Shown in pieces: positions 11,124 to 23,769 of a stretch of DNA of 64,000 nucleotides. The notes below the pieces were generated by a model. That model was not told where the DNA came from, ran no database searches, and was given only the letters and a program-made list of their open reading frames with translations. How positions within the stretch are numbered: the stretch's first letter is position 1; the number at the start of each line of letters is the position of its first letter. A program made the position numbers and the translations under genes. The stretch is from positions 330,975,920 through 331,039,919 of the forward strand of contig NC_073692.1 of assembly GCF_029784155.1 (NCBI RefSeq), read 5' to 3'. Source of the stretch: Uranotaenia lowii (lineage: Eukaryota; Arthropoda; Insecta; Diptera; Culicidae).

Positions 11124-11431
11124 TATTTTATAAGTTAGATAGCTTGCGTACGATTAATTGAGACCCTCCTTTTTCAGGGCGAAGCTTATAGATACAAATG
11201 AAAATTATCAGATCTTTAACACAAATTTATAGATCAAGATTCAGAAAATTAGTTCAAGTCACATTTGTGTTGCAATTCAAAACTCCAGCTGCAGCTCTTA
11301 TTTTATAGCGATTGCTTATGAATTATGCTATAATTTGTTTTAAAATTATCCAACAAAACAATGAAATTTGAATAATATCTGCAAACATCATTTGTTTTTG
11401 AAGGTGTAGCAAAGCACACCGGGTCAGCTAA
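11124..11431 (+). mobile_element. Helitron 3' end (copy 2 of 3)
   Basis: About 300 bp after the previous end a second terminus reads CACACCGGGTCAGCTAA, ending at 11431. CTAA also fits the CTRR rule. The placement directly after the first end suggests serial insertion at the same site. Confidence 0.6.
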
Positions 11432-11744
11432 TGTTATAAATAAGAATGGAGGCGTTTTCTTTGTAACACCATCACGTATAAACGGACGGTCGGAATGAAG
11501 TCAAATTTGGTATCCGAGGGTTTTTCGGGCCAGAGATGGTTTGTATAATAGTATCAAGAATCTAACTTTTTTCATGGAAGGGGGGCTCCCATACAAAATC
11601 AACTGGAAATGGGACACAACTCATAAAACTTGAAGACGATTTTCATGAAAACTGATTCACGAAGACGAAGAAGTTAAAGCAATGTAAACATTTACTAACG
11701 GTTTATCAAGTAACAGGTAACACGACGTTTACCGGGTCAGCTAG
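11432..11744 (+). mobile_element. Helitron 3' end (copy 3 of 3)
   Basis: The third terminus ends ACCGGGTCAGCTAG at 11744. Just before it, GGTAA and TTACC with eight bases between them (11717-11734) form the short 3' hairpin expected of Helitrons; the same hairpin precedes the end at 30114. The upstream part contains CTCCCATACAAAATC and related words that recur in the Helitron array at 26-38 kb. Confidence 0.68.
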
Positions 11745-12184
11745 TTTAATAAAAAATTGTTTCCAACTGTGTAAATGAGAAAAAAAAGGTTTTAGTTCTG
11801 TTTGTAGGGATGAACCATCCCAGAGGATGAAAATCCCGTACAAAATAAAAAAAAAGTTCTGTTTGATAGAAAAATATTATAGAGCTCAACGATCCAAACC
11901 CCTTTAACAAGTTGACCATGCAACTTGTCGTTGCCCGTTGAAATTTCTATCAAGGCACGCGCAGCGAAACCTTGCGAATATGAATTTGATCCAAGACCTT
12001 GTTTACATTAACCGTGTCATGTGTGAAAAACTAACACCTTTTTCCTCTACAGGATCAAGTTTCCACGCATCATGTGCCATATCAGATGCACCTCGGGGAA
12101 GGCATCCATTTCTGACATAATCGTCTGGTTTTGTTTATATTACAGAGCGATCACTCCAGCACCAGTCCAGAGTTTAAAACAATA

Positions 12185-15100
12185 ATGGAAGCTCATCCCA
12201 TCGAGAGAAAGATGTGCAAAAGTGCGATGTTCAACAGCTGCCTGGTTATAATTCCGATTGCAGCCCTACAGCTTTGCTCGACAGTCTTAGGGCAACAATT
12301 TCGCAGTGTCCCCACCACGGTCAAAACCTACGAGAACGAAACCGTGCTGCTGCCCTGCTATCACAACTGTAAGTCTCTAACGTTTGATTTATGCTTTTTG
12401 ACTAGACAGCTCTTGTGAACTATGATCTCGATCAATGTTTATCTATCAATTAAGAGAATCAATCCAGTTTGTGCTTCCCAACGTATATCACTGTTAATTC
12501 TTCAGGGTAAAAAGGTCAATCATTGAACTTTACTTTTAATAAGTAGAAAAGCACTGATCAGATCGATGGAAAGTTAATTATATTAAAAAGGTATGATGTA
12601 AATGAATATGTTTCTAAATATCAATTTTGATTTTTTTACATTACAGTACAGACACTCAGTATATCATCATAACAGACCAACAAGTGAATTCTGATCGCGA
12701 AATTTAAATTTGAACCAAAAGTCGTTCACATCGAATTTAGTTTAAATTTTGAATTAGATATTCTTCTGATAGATCAATTGATCTTTTCGATAATTACATA
12801 AACTGCAGTGCTATATATCCCCCACTTCCAGAATGTTTATATTTGTAGCGTACCTAATCGAAACAAATCTGCATCGTGTTTAAAATTTCCATGCTCCGAT
12901 CTATTGTAATGGATTTATTGTCAATTATGCTCCAACACTAATCTGTACTAATAAATACCCCAGTAGTGACTATGCTTGAGGTTCTCGACTAAACATAGCA
13001 ATGAAAAGGCAATTTCTTTAACTCAATTATCTCTCATCTACACGATGAATGGACGCGCTGGTATGAGCGCGAGAACATTTGAATAACCACAAAACTGGTG
13101 AACAATTGGGGAAATAGAAAGACGCACCGGTCGGAGTGCTAGAAGTAAATAGCAGCGCCTTAATCAGGCGACAAATATTTGACAAAAGCCGCGCGCTCAA
13201 CATTGAACTAGTATTTCTTATTGTGCCCTCCGCTGTTCAATTGGTCATTCAGATTTATGACAAATGGGTGACCTAGGGAACAGTTGTTGTAATGTTGTTT
13301 CACATCTCTTGGAAATTCTGTTCCTAACATTTAAAGATAATGTTATATCACCTTTCCTGCTTTAAATTCGAAAACAAGATTATTATAATAAAAAAAATAA
13401 CAAAACAACTTCGACTAGCCCCCTACAGGTACGTCCGGTGGTCCCGGGACGATTTACTGCTGACCGATTCGAGGTATCCGGATCTGACTCCACCACCGAG
13501 GGTGCAGCTGTGGAAAAATGGCAGCCTTGAAGTTAGTCAGGTGCAAACGGAAGACACTGGGGACTATACCTGTGAAATTATCACCGAAGGAGGGCGGGCG
13601 CTGCAACATCATGCCATCGAGGTTCAATGTGAGTATGGACATTTATGGGTCGCATTGGGCCGGAGCAAATTCCAAATTCTTCTTTCGTCAGCTCCCTCTT
13701 CGGTTTTCCCGAAAACCCAGAAGGGGGGGAATAAATATAGTTTGAGGTATTTTATTGAAAAGTTCTTCGAAAATTGAAATAAAATGAGACTGAAGGTCAA
13801 AATACAGAAGATGGGAAATGTATCACCTTTTGATTTTCATTTTTATCATCTTTTTGTTCTGAAAAAATCTATTTTTAAATTTTGTCTATTGCATGCAAGA
13901 TTTTACTCAACTTGCTCAAATTTTCCAAAAATTTAGATAAATATTTTATTACACCTCACCCCTCGTGATGTTACCACTTCAAGTGACAAAAAAAGGATTT
14001 AAATTTGTTTCATGCTTTATTTGGTTTAGATAAGTAAAAGATGTTTCTGGCAACACTGTACAACATTTGACAGCTTTCTATTGTGCCTGAAACGGGTCAT
14101 ACGGGCCATGTAAATCGTATTTGCAGCGACAGAATTTCATCGCATATTCACAAATGTAGTTTATTGTATGACCTGCTTGAATGCGGCCTTGTTTAAAACC
14201 TAAGCAACTTAAAAAAAGTAATAGGTATTTCTTTTTATTTATTGAATACACAGAACTTAAAAAAATAGGAAATCTCCGTTTCTGATTACCAATTCGATGA
14301 TACAATAATACTTTTAGACTTGGCGACCGTCAGGAATGATTAACTCGCTCCAATGTGGCTTCAGTAATGACATGACTGAGTCGATTTGAGGTAATTTTTT
14401 ATTTTCTCAAACCTTGAGATCTTACAAGCTTCGTTTTGATTCAAAACTCATCTATAATTATTTGCAGAATTTTTAGGAAACGTTTACATGATTTAATTTG
14501 AACTTTTACGTATGTATGTGGAAATTTAATGTATTGTTTAGAAAAATCAACATTATTTTTGTTTCTTCTTCTTTCTGTTTTTGTGCCAATTAATAAATTG
14601 GCTATGGAAATTTTACGCTGCACAACTTTGACGGAGACTGTAACTTCGTATGTTATTAGACATAAAAGTTTTCAAGTGTTGAATGGGGATGTCTTTTGGC
14701 ATTGAACAACAATAAACTAAATTGACATCCCTGCTGGGTACCTAGCGATGTAATACATGACAGGCCGTACGAAAAGGGAGGGGGGGGTTGTTAGAGGATT
14801 AAACCCCCCCCATCCCCATGAAGATGTTTTTCAAGCAAAATCTTCCTTAGTAACGTGAAACTACTCCCAAAAGGTATTGAAAATAAGTATTAACAAACAT
14901 GTACGATACCACTTTAGACCTAAGCTTTTTTCATTTTAAGACATTATAAAACGTTCAGAAATTATATTATATTATATTATTTTTAATTATAAATTTCGAA
15001 TTGTAATTCCACAAATCTTTTGTATTGAAGCTCAATTCTTGACACTCAAAACCCCTAACTCGTTTTTAGAATGAATTTTCCTAAAGAAGTGTAACTAAAC

Positions 15101-18100
15101 ATGCTCGGAATTTTTAAAGCAATCATTTGAACTTCAAAATTCATTCATCAAATATCTACTTATTTAACACGCCAACCAGTTGGTATGCATGTGACAGGTC
15201 TTTACTACTCATGATACTCAACAGAATTAACAAAAAAAAACATCTATTACCTAGTATTCTCTACTTTATTATTTATCAATTTGATTCTAAAAAAATATAT
15301 CGCTTAAGTCATTGCAATTTTTTTTACCTTTTTATGGGATTTTCACCCGGGATCCATCCCTACCCAAATTATAAATTATACGCTTATATGAAATATTCTT
15401 TGATAAACCAATTCCAGCCTCATTTTATAGTGTGTTAGGAAAAAAGGGCATGAAGGGCATAAAGTCTTAAATCGATGATCAACTTTCCCGAAGTCCGCAA
15501 GTAATTTTGATTTTTGTAAAAAAGCTATAGATTTTTTTGTTGTTTACTTTTCCCACTTGTGAAAAAAAGAAATTTTTAACGGATTAAAAAAAAAAGTATT
15601 AAACCAAATTGATTTTTTTACAAGAAAAAATCAAATCGTGCAGTTTCATCAAAATTCTTAAATAAATAATAAAACCTTTTTTAAGCTTTCTTTAGTAATG
15701 TCTAAAATATATGTCATGATATCTTTTCAAATGTCTTAGAAATGTAGAGTTCAATCATTGATCTCTGGAATAAGAATATCTAGGCAAAATATTATTTTTT
15801 GATTGAATGGTGAATGAAAAACAAACTCAGAATCATGTTTTTATGTAGGTTTGTTGAGATATCAGTTCTAATAGTTTATTTTACTCAAATCTGATTCATT
15901 TTTTTAATCTATAAACGCTATATCATCAAAAGAGGAGGCCATGACTTGTTGGCAGCATCGGACGCGTTTGTTTTCGTCCTCCGTCGTTGAAATAATATTT
16001 TAAATAATTACTTAAAACTAAAATTCAAATGGGAAAATTCTCAAGAACATAACCGCTGCGATCGTTAAAAGTGTTTTAGTTTTCCTACTTAGTTTAAATA
16101 CTATAGAATTCAGTGTTCTTGGAGAGAGCAGGAAATGTTTGTGGAAATCAAAGTAAAAGCAAAACGTTTTAGAGCGCAGATGTTTTTCTATCCTGTTTCA
16201 ATAATTATTTCCGGCGATAAAAGTGAAGTGAAAATTAAAAGTTATTTATAATTAAAAGTTATGTGAAGCAAAGTTATACCAACATGGGGGAAGTAGGCGT
16301 TGGTTGAATGTGACAGATGTTTTTTTTTTGGAGCTGAAAATTTTAAATTACCTAAATTTCAACATTTTAACGTAAATTTAAATTCGGTTGACGATTTTTC
16401 AATCAGTCATATCAATAGTGTTAACGTGATAGATAGTTTCATCTGTAGAACGCCGTTTTATCGAACTGTCTGGTGTTGTGAAAAATGTGATGTTGAATGG
16501 GAGTTGAGAAATCAAGGGGAAATTAGAGCATAGTTTGAGAAGTTTTGGTCTGTGGAAGAAATGTATTTGAGCGGATCCGGTAAATGTTAGTTGTGATTTT
16601 GCGATTTCTTAGTTTAGTTCTGATCAAAACCATTAGAAATTTTGGTTATGTGTTCATGTAGTTAATACAGTTGGGGCTGGGAATTACATTAGATTTGTTG
16701 ACTAAAGGAGCACCAAATTAAAACGTTCACATTATGTTATTTGAATTCACATGGTGAAAATGCAGAGGATGTATTACAATGGTTGCCTTGATTGGATAAA
16801 ACTAGAAAAATGGTAGCGTGCATCAAGATCCAGAAAATTCAGCTAAGTATCCGTTTATTTCATATTTTATTCCTTCCAAAAAAAAATATTTGGTTGGAAT
16901 AGTTCCAATGTAAGATGATGAATATAAATGTCTATAATTATTTATTGATATAATATTCAAAATAGCTTAACTCTATTAAAGGGGATTAGTGGGGAGTTGG
17001 ATAGGTCATCAAACGAACGAAAGACTGAAATACAATGGATTATGGATTCAAGCCAGCCGGATTATCTCAACAAGTTTAGAATTATGCGAAGGGTACTAGC
17101 GTTCCTCAAAATGTCCAACTTTTTTGCATGGAAAACTTTTATAAATTTTAATGACTAACACTGGAAAAAATCAAACTTTAATATCAATTCAAATTCTGTG
17201 ATGAACAGAACATCCTTCAAGTTCGTCTTTTTCTCAAAATTAGCAGCATTTTTTTCATCGCTTAAATAAGACAATACTGAATATATCTAAAGCTATTAGC
17301 ATTACAGTAAGATTCTGATTTAATTAAGTGTTCTTGGAGCACGTTCAACCAATCTTTGAAAAAAATATGGCACAAGTTGTCTCCAAATCATTATAGATTA
17401 TACAATAATAGAGACTAACTTTTTCGCCGGAATTTTTGTTAAATTGCCCAAATCCACAACCTATTTCTTCTCAATTGTCTAAAGTATATAAAGATAAAAG
17501 TTTTCTTGAGTTTTCAAATTTTTAAACAAATTACCAACCAAACTTATTTTTATACAAATAACACACGCGGTATGACATTCGTTATTCACATGTACGACTT
17601 GAAATATTTTCTCTCAAATAACGTGTTTATTTTTTAGGACCGACGAAAAAAAACTGTGCATATGGCAACAACCTGTGTAAATAGAAGTCTATAAGAAAAT
17701 AGGAGCAATATCTATATGCGTTAAATGAAAACCTCAGTGTACTTTCTATAAACAACTTTAATTGATGGTTAACGTATAAATTTGACTACACAATTAAGGT
17801 TTTAAAAGATTTTCTTTAATGTCCCGCTTTTTTCGGCTGTTTCCCGCTTTTTCTTTGTGAAATTTCCAGCTTTTTTTCTGAAGGTATCTGGCAAGCCTAT
17901 ACTAGGGTATCTTTCCATAATTCTAAATTTGTTTCGAACAGTTGGATGAGAGTTTCATGAGTGAAATCCATCCCAAAAGGCAGTAAAACAACATGAATAA
18001 TTTGTTATTTTTTTCCATTATTTTGTTGATCAAGGAAGCGGGAGAAATATAAAATAAAAATATTTTTTTTGGTATTGGTATTCTTTAAAGCTGAATTTGA

Positions 18101-21100
18101 ATTTAGACCCCCCCCCCCCCCTATGGGAGGGGCCCTCGCACGGGCCTGTGCATGACGACTTTTTTAGTGCAATACTTCGCGAAGCACAAGTAGTTATGTC
18201 AATTGATTTTATTGTTTTTCAATGCCGAAAGACATACCCCTGTTCCTGTTTAACAACTAAAAACTTTTTTGTCTAATAAGATACAAAGTTACTTATACGG
18301 CAGTTGTTCAGCGAAAAAATCCTTTAGAAAATTTATAAATTGGCACAAAACCCATAAGCAGGCTTGGTTTCAGAGGAGAAACAAAATATTTCATTTTCCG
18401 ATACAAACATAAAAGTTCAAAATTACCCATGTAAACGTTATTAAAAACTCTGCAAAAAATAATGGATGAGTTTTACGCCAAACGGAAGCTTTTTAGACCC
18501 CAGGGTTGAGAAATTCAGGAATGACCCAACATCGACTAAAGCTACTGTACCAGGGTCAAACTGGTCAGCTTAGCTCCGTAGATCTAATGGTGGCTCCAGA
18601 GAGTAGCAATCAAAATTGGGAAAACCTTCTTGGCGTAATTTTTTTGTTAGTTTGGAATTCTTAGAAATGGTATTTTTTTATTATCTGACAATTTGCGCCG
18701 AAGGTCTTCAGATCTTCCCCAATAGAAACCTTAAAATAAAGAAGAACCTTTTTTTTTTTATTTTGGGGAAGATCTGAAGACCCCCGGCGCAAACTCTACC
18801 TAAAGGTCCGAGGCCGATTGTTCGACGCATAGGGCTGAGATAAAAGATCTCCACTGCTAGCGATCCGAAGCTAGCATCTTTACTTGCTGTCAGCCAAGGT
18901 TTTCGTCAACTGTGCGGATTTCAGCGGCTAGACTATGTCGCCACGAGCTTCTGGGCCTACCTTTTCTTCGATGCCCATCAGAATTCCAGTCCAGCGCACC
19001 TCTGCAAATCTCGTTTTCACCTCTCTTCACAGCGTGTGCCTAATCCTTCTCCACTTACGTTCCCGTTTTTCATAGTTTTCGTTTTTCATATATTTTTTTG
19101 AATACTTATTGTTTCAATTCAATCAAAAAGGTATGAAAATCTTATCTAACATCTATTGAAGATTAAGATAAATTAAACTTATTGAAAATTTAAATTAAAA
19201 ATTAAATTAAAAATTAAATTAAAAATTAAATTAAAAATTAAAAATTGATAAATTTTGCACTTTTACCACCTGACTCGGAGGGAATATAACCACATATAAC
19301 TATTATACTATTAATATCTATCAGGGCCGCAGGAAGAACCGCCTCATGGGTGGGGGGGGGGGGGGGGGTGGTAATGATAAAATTTTTCCTAAAACCTTTT
19401 TTAAAAAATGCCTACATAAAGAATAGTTAAAAAAAAGTGATTTTTTTTTATTTATTTATAAAAAATATATAGAATAGTAAAAAAAAAGTGATACTAAGAG
19501 TATCTCTTTATTCGGGTTTAAGTTCTTTAATATTATTAGTTGTTCATTTAAAATCAATTTGTACGAAAATAAGCTCTAGAAGTGTTCAGTTTTATTTTGA
19601 AGATTTAATAAATAAATGAGGAATCTTGAAGACTACATTTGACAGAAAAACTTGTTTGGGGTTCAAACCAGATTTATTTTCAACTCTTTCAAACTCCACA
19701 CAATCAGAATTTAGTTTAAATCTTTGTTTATAGAGTTTAAACAATATTAATAATGTTAAACAACTGACTAATAAAATATATTTCCAGCTGATTTTTTCTG
19801 GACCTGAAGATTAATGTATTTTATCGAAATGAATATGATACAATAAATTATCATTATTTCATCAGTAAAATCCTGGGAAAAAAATTAAAGTTCAAATTCA
19901 GATTTTCCAAACACCGCGATTTTGAAAATGAGTTTAGATCTCATTTTATAATAGTGGTTTTCACCTTTTTTGTGTTTTCTTTTGGGCAATTTTGAATTTG
20001 AATTCCAAATTTGAATTCTGCATTTTGAAACTGAATAAAAGTTTTTAGTTTTGAATCTTTGGTTTTCTTTGTTATTTTTTTTCTTTGATTATTTATTCTT
20101 AATTCAACTAGTGAATCTGAATGAAAATTCCGAATGATAGAACTCAGATATTTCAATTCTAGATCACCGTTCTGGAACTTTTTTAAGTATCAATTCTGTA
20201 TAAGAACTAAGAGTACAAATTTTAAATACCAATCTTGAAAATGGTTTATTTCAAATATTTTTTTATATTCCGGAATGATGAGTTTCGACAGATAGGGACA
20301 GGATTTTGTCCCAATGATAAACCGAACTGAAAAACAAGAAGAATAAACCAGATATAGATTCCACAATCCGGTAACAGGCAACAAATCAAGATAATAAAAA
20401 ATGGAATCAGAACTTCGGAAATGATACAAATCTAAGCTCACCAAATATTTTTCCGCACTTATCTGGCAGGGCTATATTATCTAAAAACCTTGCAAAATCC
20501 AGGCATTTAATTTCAAAGTTAACAACACAAAATCTGGGCAATATCCAGGCAAATTTAGGAATTCTACAATTAAAATCATGAAGGAAAAATATTTGAAAAG
20601 TTGTTTTATTTATCATCGAAAAACATCAACCAGTTTATTTGGATAAACGTTGATAAAAAAAATTGTTTTGGACGCAAAATACATAATTGTTATCAAGCAA
20701 TTTATTTTTAATTTTGCAAATAAATAAAAAAATATTTGGGCAACATCCGGGCAATAAGGCAACCTTTGTGAGTCTAATCTTATTGAAAATTCGATATTCG
20801 AGACAAAGGACTGTACCCAAAATTCATGCACTAATTTCGTTTGTGAATAAATTTTTATAACGTTTTTCGAGAACAGCCTTTGAATATCTATCAACAAGTG
20901 GGAAAATTTTGGAAAATCTGTAGTAGAATTGTAGACCTGGGATAAGATTTTTAGGTGTTGGCCTTAGTTCTTAGTACGAGATTGTTGTTCATCAAAATTT
21001 GATTAAGAATTTAAAATTTTTGGGTTTAAAGAAGAACATTTTGCTCGACATTTTTGAACCCTCATGATATCTATTGATTCTTACATTTTTTTTAAGCAAA

Positions 21101-22444
21101 AATCAACGTGATTTTTAACTTATTACTTGTTTCCATTTACAGTTCCTCCAATTCTGTCCATGTACCCAACAGGGGATATCGAGGTACGAGTCGGACAAAT
21201 TTTAGAAGTCATATGCGACGCCACTGGCGTACCTACACCATTCATTACATGGGATTTTAAGGTAAGACTGCTAATGTTAATTTAAAAAATCTCTTGTTTT
21301 TTGAGTGCCTTGGCTGAAACCAAATTGAACGATATTTTTGCAGGACGCAAATGTTACCTACGAAAACAAACGGCACCTTACCATTCTGGTGGAAGATAAG
21401 GACTTTGCCGGGCCGGTTGAATGTGCGGCCACAAATGGCGTAGGCGAAGAGGCACGAGCAGCTCTCAACGTCATTGTTCATTGTGTGTATCATTTCAAAA
21501 TAGGTTTGAAAAAGTGAGGCTCATGAGTTTTTACTTTTAGATGAACCAGAGGTCAGCGCCAAAACATCCATAGTACACACCAAAAATGGCCAATTGGCCC
21601 AACTGGAGTGCACTGTCAATTCTGTTCCTCCAGCAACCATGCACTGGTTCCACAATAATCTCCCACTATCCACGGATAGACGATACAGCAAACAAGACAA
21701 TCCAGTTAGTGAAAACATTCACCGGCACATTCTTTCGATACGCAACGTCAAAGACGGTGATCTTGGCCAGTACGAATGCAAGGCAGAGAACAAGGTCGGA
21801 ATTCGGGGTGCTCACATCGAACTGACAGGACGACCGATGACGGTTTCCTTCAAACCTTCTACCGAACTGACTTCGCCGAACAAACACAATCTAATCTGGC
21901 AGGTCGAAAGCTTTTCGCCGGTTATAGAGTACAAATTGAAGTTCCGGAAGATTCCTTCCGGAGATATAACGCCGAACAAGCGGTATCCGAATGTGGCCTG
22001 GAGTGAGTTGATAATTCCGTCCGATGGTTCTGCTGGGCAGTTGCATAGTACCGGCTATACTTTGCAAGGTTTACAGTCAGCTAGCGTTTACGAAGTGGTC
22101 GTTCTGGCTCGTAATCGATATGGATGGAGCGAATCTAGCAATATCCTTCGGTTTGCAACCGGTGGAGAAAGTAGGTTTATCGAATGTTTTTCCCTTTTTC
22201 AATGGTCTATTCTAATTATTTTTCTTGTCCCACAGTCCAACTGGATAACAATGGCTTTCAGACAACGGAAATTGTGGACTACACAGAGGAAAACGAGGAT
22301 CCATACATCACAGATAATGTGATAACGAAAGATTTTTACGACTACAGTGAATTCCAAATAGCTTCATCTGATAGCAATAAACAAAGCTGTAAGAAAGTGT
22401 TAGCTGTTATTTGTACTATATTATATTTTACACACATAAGATAA
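12185..22444 (+). CDS. wrapper: Wrapper-like Ig-superfamily protein, 3 Ig + FN3, GPI signal
   Basis: Six coding exons join in frame: 12185-12368, 13419-13628, 21143-21261, 21344-21482, 21541-22170 and 22236-22444, giving 496 residues. A signal peptide covers about residues 15-36 (hydrophobic LVIIPIAALQLCSTVLG). Ig1 (about 38-130) has LPC, VRWSRDD and DTGDYTCEI. Ig2 (132-217) has VICDATGVP, ITW and PVECAATNG. Ig3 (218-315) has LECTVNSVP, MHWFHN and GQYECKAEN. An FN3 domain (about 316-425) ends YEVVVLARNRYGWSESS. The tail is acidic, then hydrophobic (VLAVICTILYF) as in a GPI signal. Order, length and motifs match Drosophila Wrapper, a midline glial surface protein that ensheathes commissural axons; Klingon has the same layout and is the main alternative. 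Acceptor AG at 13417-13418 keeps frame; the better-looking AG ten bases later does not. The upstream exon part 12146-12184 is 5' UTR after a TTACAG acceptor. Confidence 0.85.
13658..13860 (+). mobile_element. Partial MITE, GGCCGGAACAAAT family (copy in intron 2)
   Basis: Thirty bases after the end of coding exon 2 begins GGCCGGAGCAAATTCCAAAT, followed by TTCTTCTTTCGTCA, a run of G, and TTTGAGGTATTTTATTGAAA. These words match the MITE at 52021-52467 and the copy at 56652. The right end was not found. Confidence 0.6.
14340..14735 (-). repeat. Dispersed ~350-bp repeat, left inverted copy
   Basis: Read on the minus strand this matches 18180-18560 and 45950-46290. Shared words are TGTCTAATAA-ATAC, AATTGGCACAAAA, GATGAGTTTT and AAGCTT. 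It lies head-to-head with the copy at 18180, with a hAT-like element between the two. Confidence 0.65.
14761..18148. mobile_element. hAT-like non-autonomous element, 3.4 kb
   Basis: The left end reads CAGGCCGTACG followed by GGGAGGGGGGGG. The right end reads CCCCCCC...GGGAGGGGCCCTCGCACGGGCCTG. So the termini are inverted CAGGCCCGTRCG repeats backed by a C/G homopolymer. The 7-bp flanks TACATGA and TGCATGA differ by one base and may be a decayed target duplication. Segments near 14985-15100 and 15390 also occur near 36000-36200 in the element at 35657-38167, so the two are related inside. No transposase was recognised; an end-like GCTTGCCAGATACC sequence near 17880 hints at a further nested element. 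It fills much of intron 2 of the Wrapper-like gene. Confidence 0.6.
18180..18560 (+). repeat. Dispersed ~350-bp repeat, right copy
   Basis: This plus-strand copy matches 14340-14735 in reverse and 45950-46290 directly, including AACAACTAA, TCTAATAAGATACAAAGTTA and AATTTATAAATTGGCACAAA. It contains no coding frame. Confidence 0.65.
18695..18790. repeat. Inverted repeat, about 25-bp arms
   Basis: GGTCTTCAGATCTTCCCCAA at about 18704-18723 is answered by its reverse complement at about 18762-18781, with an A- and T-rich spacer of about 40 bases. It abuts the LINE fragment that follows and could be a duplicated inverted LINE 3' end. Confidence 0.65.
18795..19070 (-). pseudogene. Non-LTR retrotransposon ORF2, C-terminal fragment
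   Basis: On the minus strand 19018-18895 reads GALDWNSDGHRRKGRPRSSW followed by RHSLAAEIRTVDENL. The GRPR-SSWRHSL pattern is the conserved tail after the reverse transcriptase in several arthropod and vertebrate LINE clades. Nothing upstream of it is present, so it is a 5'-truncated relic, the usual fate of LINE copies. It sits in intron 2 of the Wrapper-like gene. Confidence 0.65.
19190..19250. repeat. AT tandem repeat (AAATTAAATTAA-type)
   Basis: About five copies of a 13-base unit built from AAATTAAAAATT run in tandem. Confidence 0.8.
19322..19380 (+). mobile_element. Single hAT-like end with G homopolymer
   Basis: CAGGGCCGCAGGAAGAACCG is followed by about 20 G residues. It resembles the CAGGC-plus-G-run ends at 14761 and 38012. 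No matching right end was found before 22 kb, so this may be a truncated copy. Confidence 0.4.
20430..20775. repeat. Possible MITE related to the CCCGG MITE at 10042
   Basis: The right edge, read inverted, is AGGTTGCCTTATTGCCCGGA, similar to the AAGGTTGCCAGAAT end at 10528. The left edge holds TCTGGCAGGG. The match is partial and no target duplication was seen. Confidence 0.35.
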
Positions 22445-22451
22445 CAATTTT

Positions 22452-22457
22452 AATAAA
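22452..22457 (+). terminator. Possible polyadenylation signal of the Wrapper-like gene
   Basis: AATAAA begins only 8 bases after the stop codon at 22442-22444 and runs into an A tract. Such a short 3' UTR would be unusual, so a more distal site may be the main one. Confidence 0.35.
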
Positions 22458-23015
22458 AAAAAAAACTGTCCATTTCATTTTAATTTGAGAACATCTTTAT
22501 GGGGTCATCTAGAACAGTAGTGCATTAGAGTTATAATCATAGACCGCTTCTTTGTGCAGTACAAAATTTCGATTTAGCTAGCAATGAAAATTAACAGAAA
22601 AAGCTTAAGTCCTTTGAATGATTTTATTCAAATTTTTTAAAATTCGGCAAGTTTCAATGGATAAATTTACGCCTCGTGTTGAAAAAATCCACTTTTTGCA
22701 TCTTGTTGTATGAATAACTATTTAGAACCAGGGTTAAAACACCAATGAGTTTCAAAATAACTTAGAAAACGATGATGGTTTTCGATAGAGTGACAGAGAG
22801 CCAAAGGGGACCTTTTATGGCTCACAACATGAAAGTTTGTAGGGGTACATGGAAGAGAGATTTTAAGCAAAAAAATTGTTTAGAGAGTATTTTAAGAGTT
22901 ATTTTGGATTCATCCTGTCCTGTCAGTGGAGAGCTCTGAATCGCTGATTTCAACCAAAGTCTTTCAAAAGAAGCGACTAGGTACTGGGAAAATAAGTACA
23001 TACTCATAAAATAAA

Positions 23016-23135
23016 AAAAAGGGTCATGTCAAATTTCGTAAAACGACCATATACATTTTGTCAATTGGCCTAAAAAACTGACATGTGCAAAATTCCAGCT
23101 CAATTAGACTTGATTTAGGGGTGCCTTAAAGCGCT
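23016..23135 (-). repeat. Dispersed repeat, inverted copy of 26210-26330
   Basis: Inverted, this reads GGCACCCCT...ATTGAGCTGGAATTTTGCAC...TAGGCCAATTGACAAAATG, matching the plus-strand sequence at 26210-26330. The pair brackets about 3 kb of GC-richer sequence. Confidence 0.65.
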
Positions 23136-23769
23136 CATAGTTTCGATTTTTTTTACCCTTAAAAATTACCTAAGGGGGGACAAAAGTAAATCCAGTAAAT
23201 TATGGCAAAATAAGTGACCACATCAAGGAAAAAATTTCATTAATAGGGACTTAACAAATTTCGACCAATAGATTGAATGTGCAATTTTACAATTTTAAAA
23301 CAGCTTTTAAAACGATTTAGGAGCATGGCAACAGACAAAAAAACAAAGTTTATCCCATGGCACTTTATGGCAGGCATCAGACTAAGTCAATGTTGGATCT
23401 TTATTTACTAAGGACTAAGGACAAAAATCGCCCAAAGGGGAACAAAAGGAAAGGCTCAAAAGCGAATTTTGAATTTTGGTGTCAAATGATTTCGAAATGC
23501 ATGAAACATCGAGATCTGATGTTATCTCAACAAAAACATTTTGGCCAACAATCGATTTTCTTGGCCAGAAATCGACTTCGAAAAAATTTGTAACAGGGTT
23601 ACATTTAGGATCGTTTTGTAAATAAATTCAACTACAAACTGTGATATATTCGTTGATTAAATTAATTATTTATTTATTTTGTTATTTATTTATTGCTGTC
23701 GATTATTTATTTATCTAATTATTCGTCCATTTTTCGTTTATTGGATATTTAATTGTTTGTCAAATTACT

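Noticed and set aside
16300..16533. 77-codon frame after a leader-like sequence in the hAT-like element
   Set aside because: No similarity to any transposase or host domain that I know, and AT-rich codons.
18695..18790. Bacterial-type terminator
   Set aside because: The sequence is eukaryotic and the hairpin adjoins a LINE fragment.
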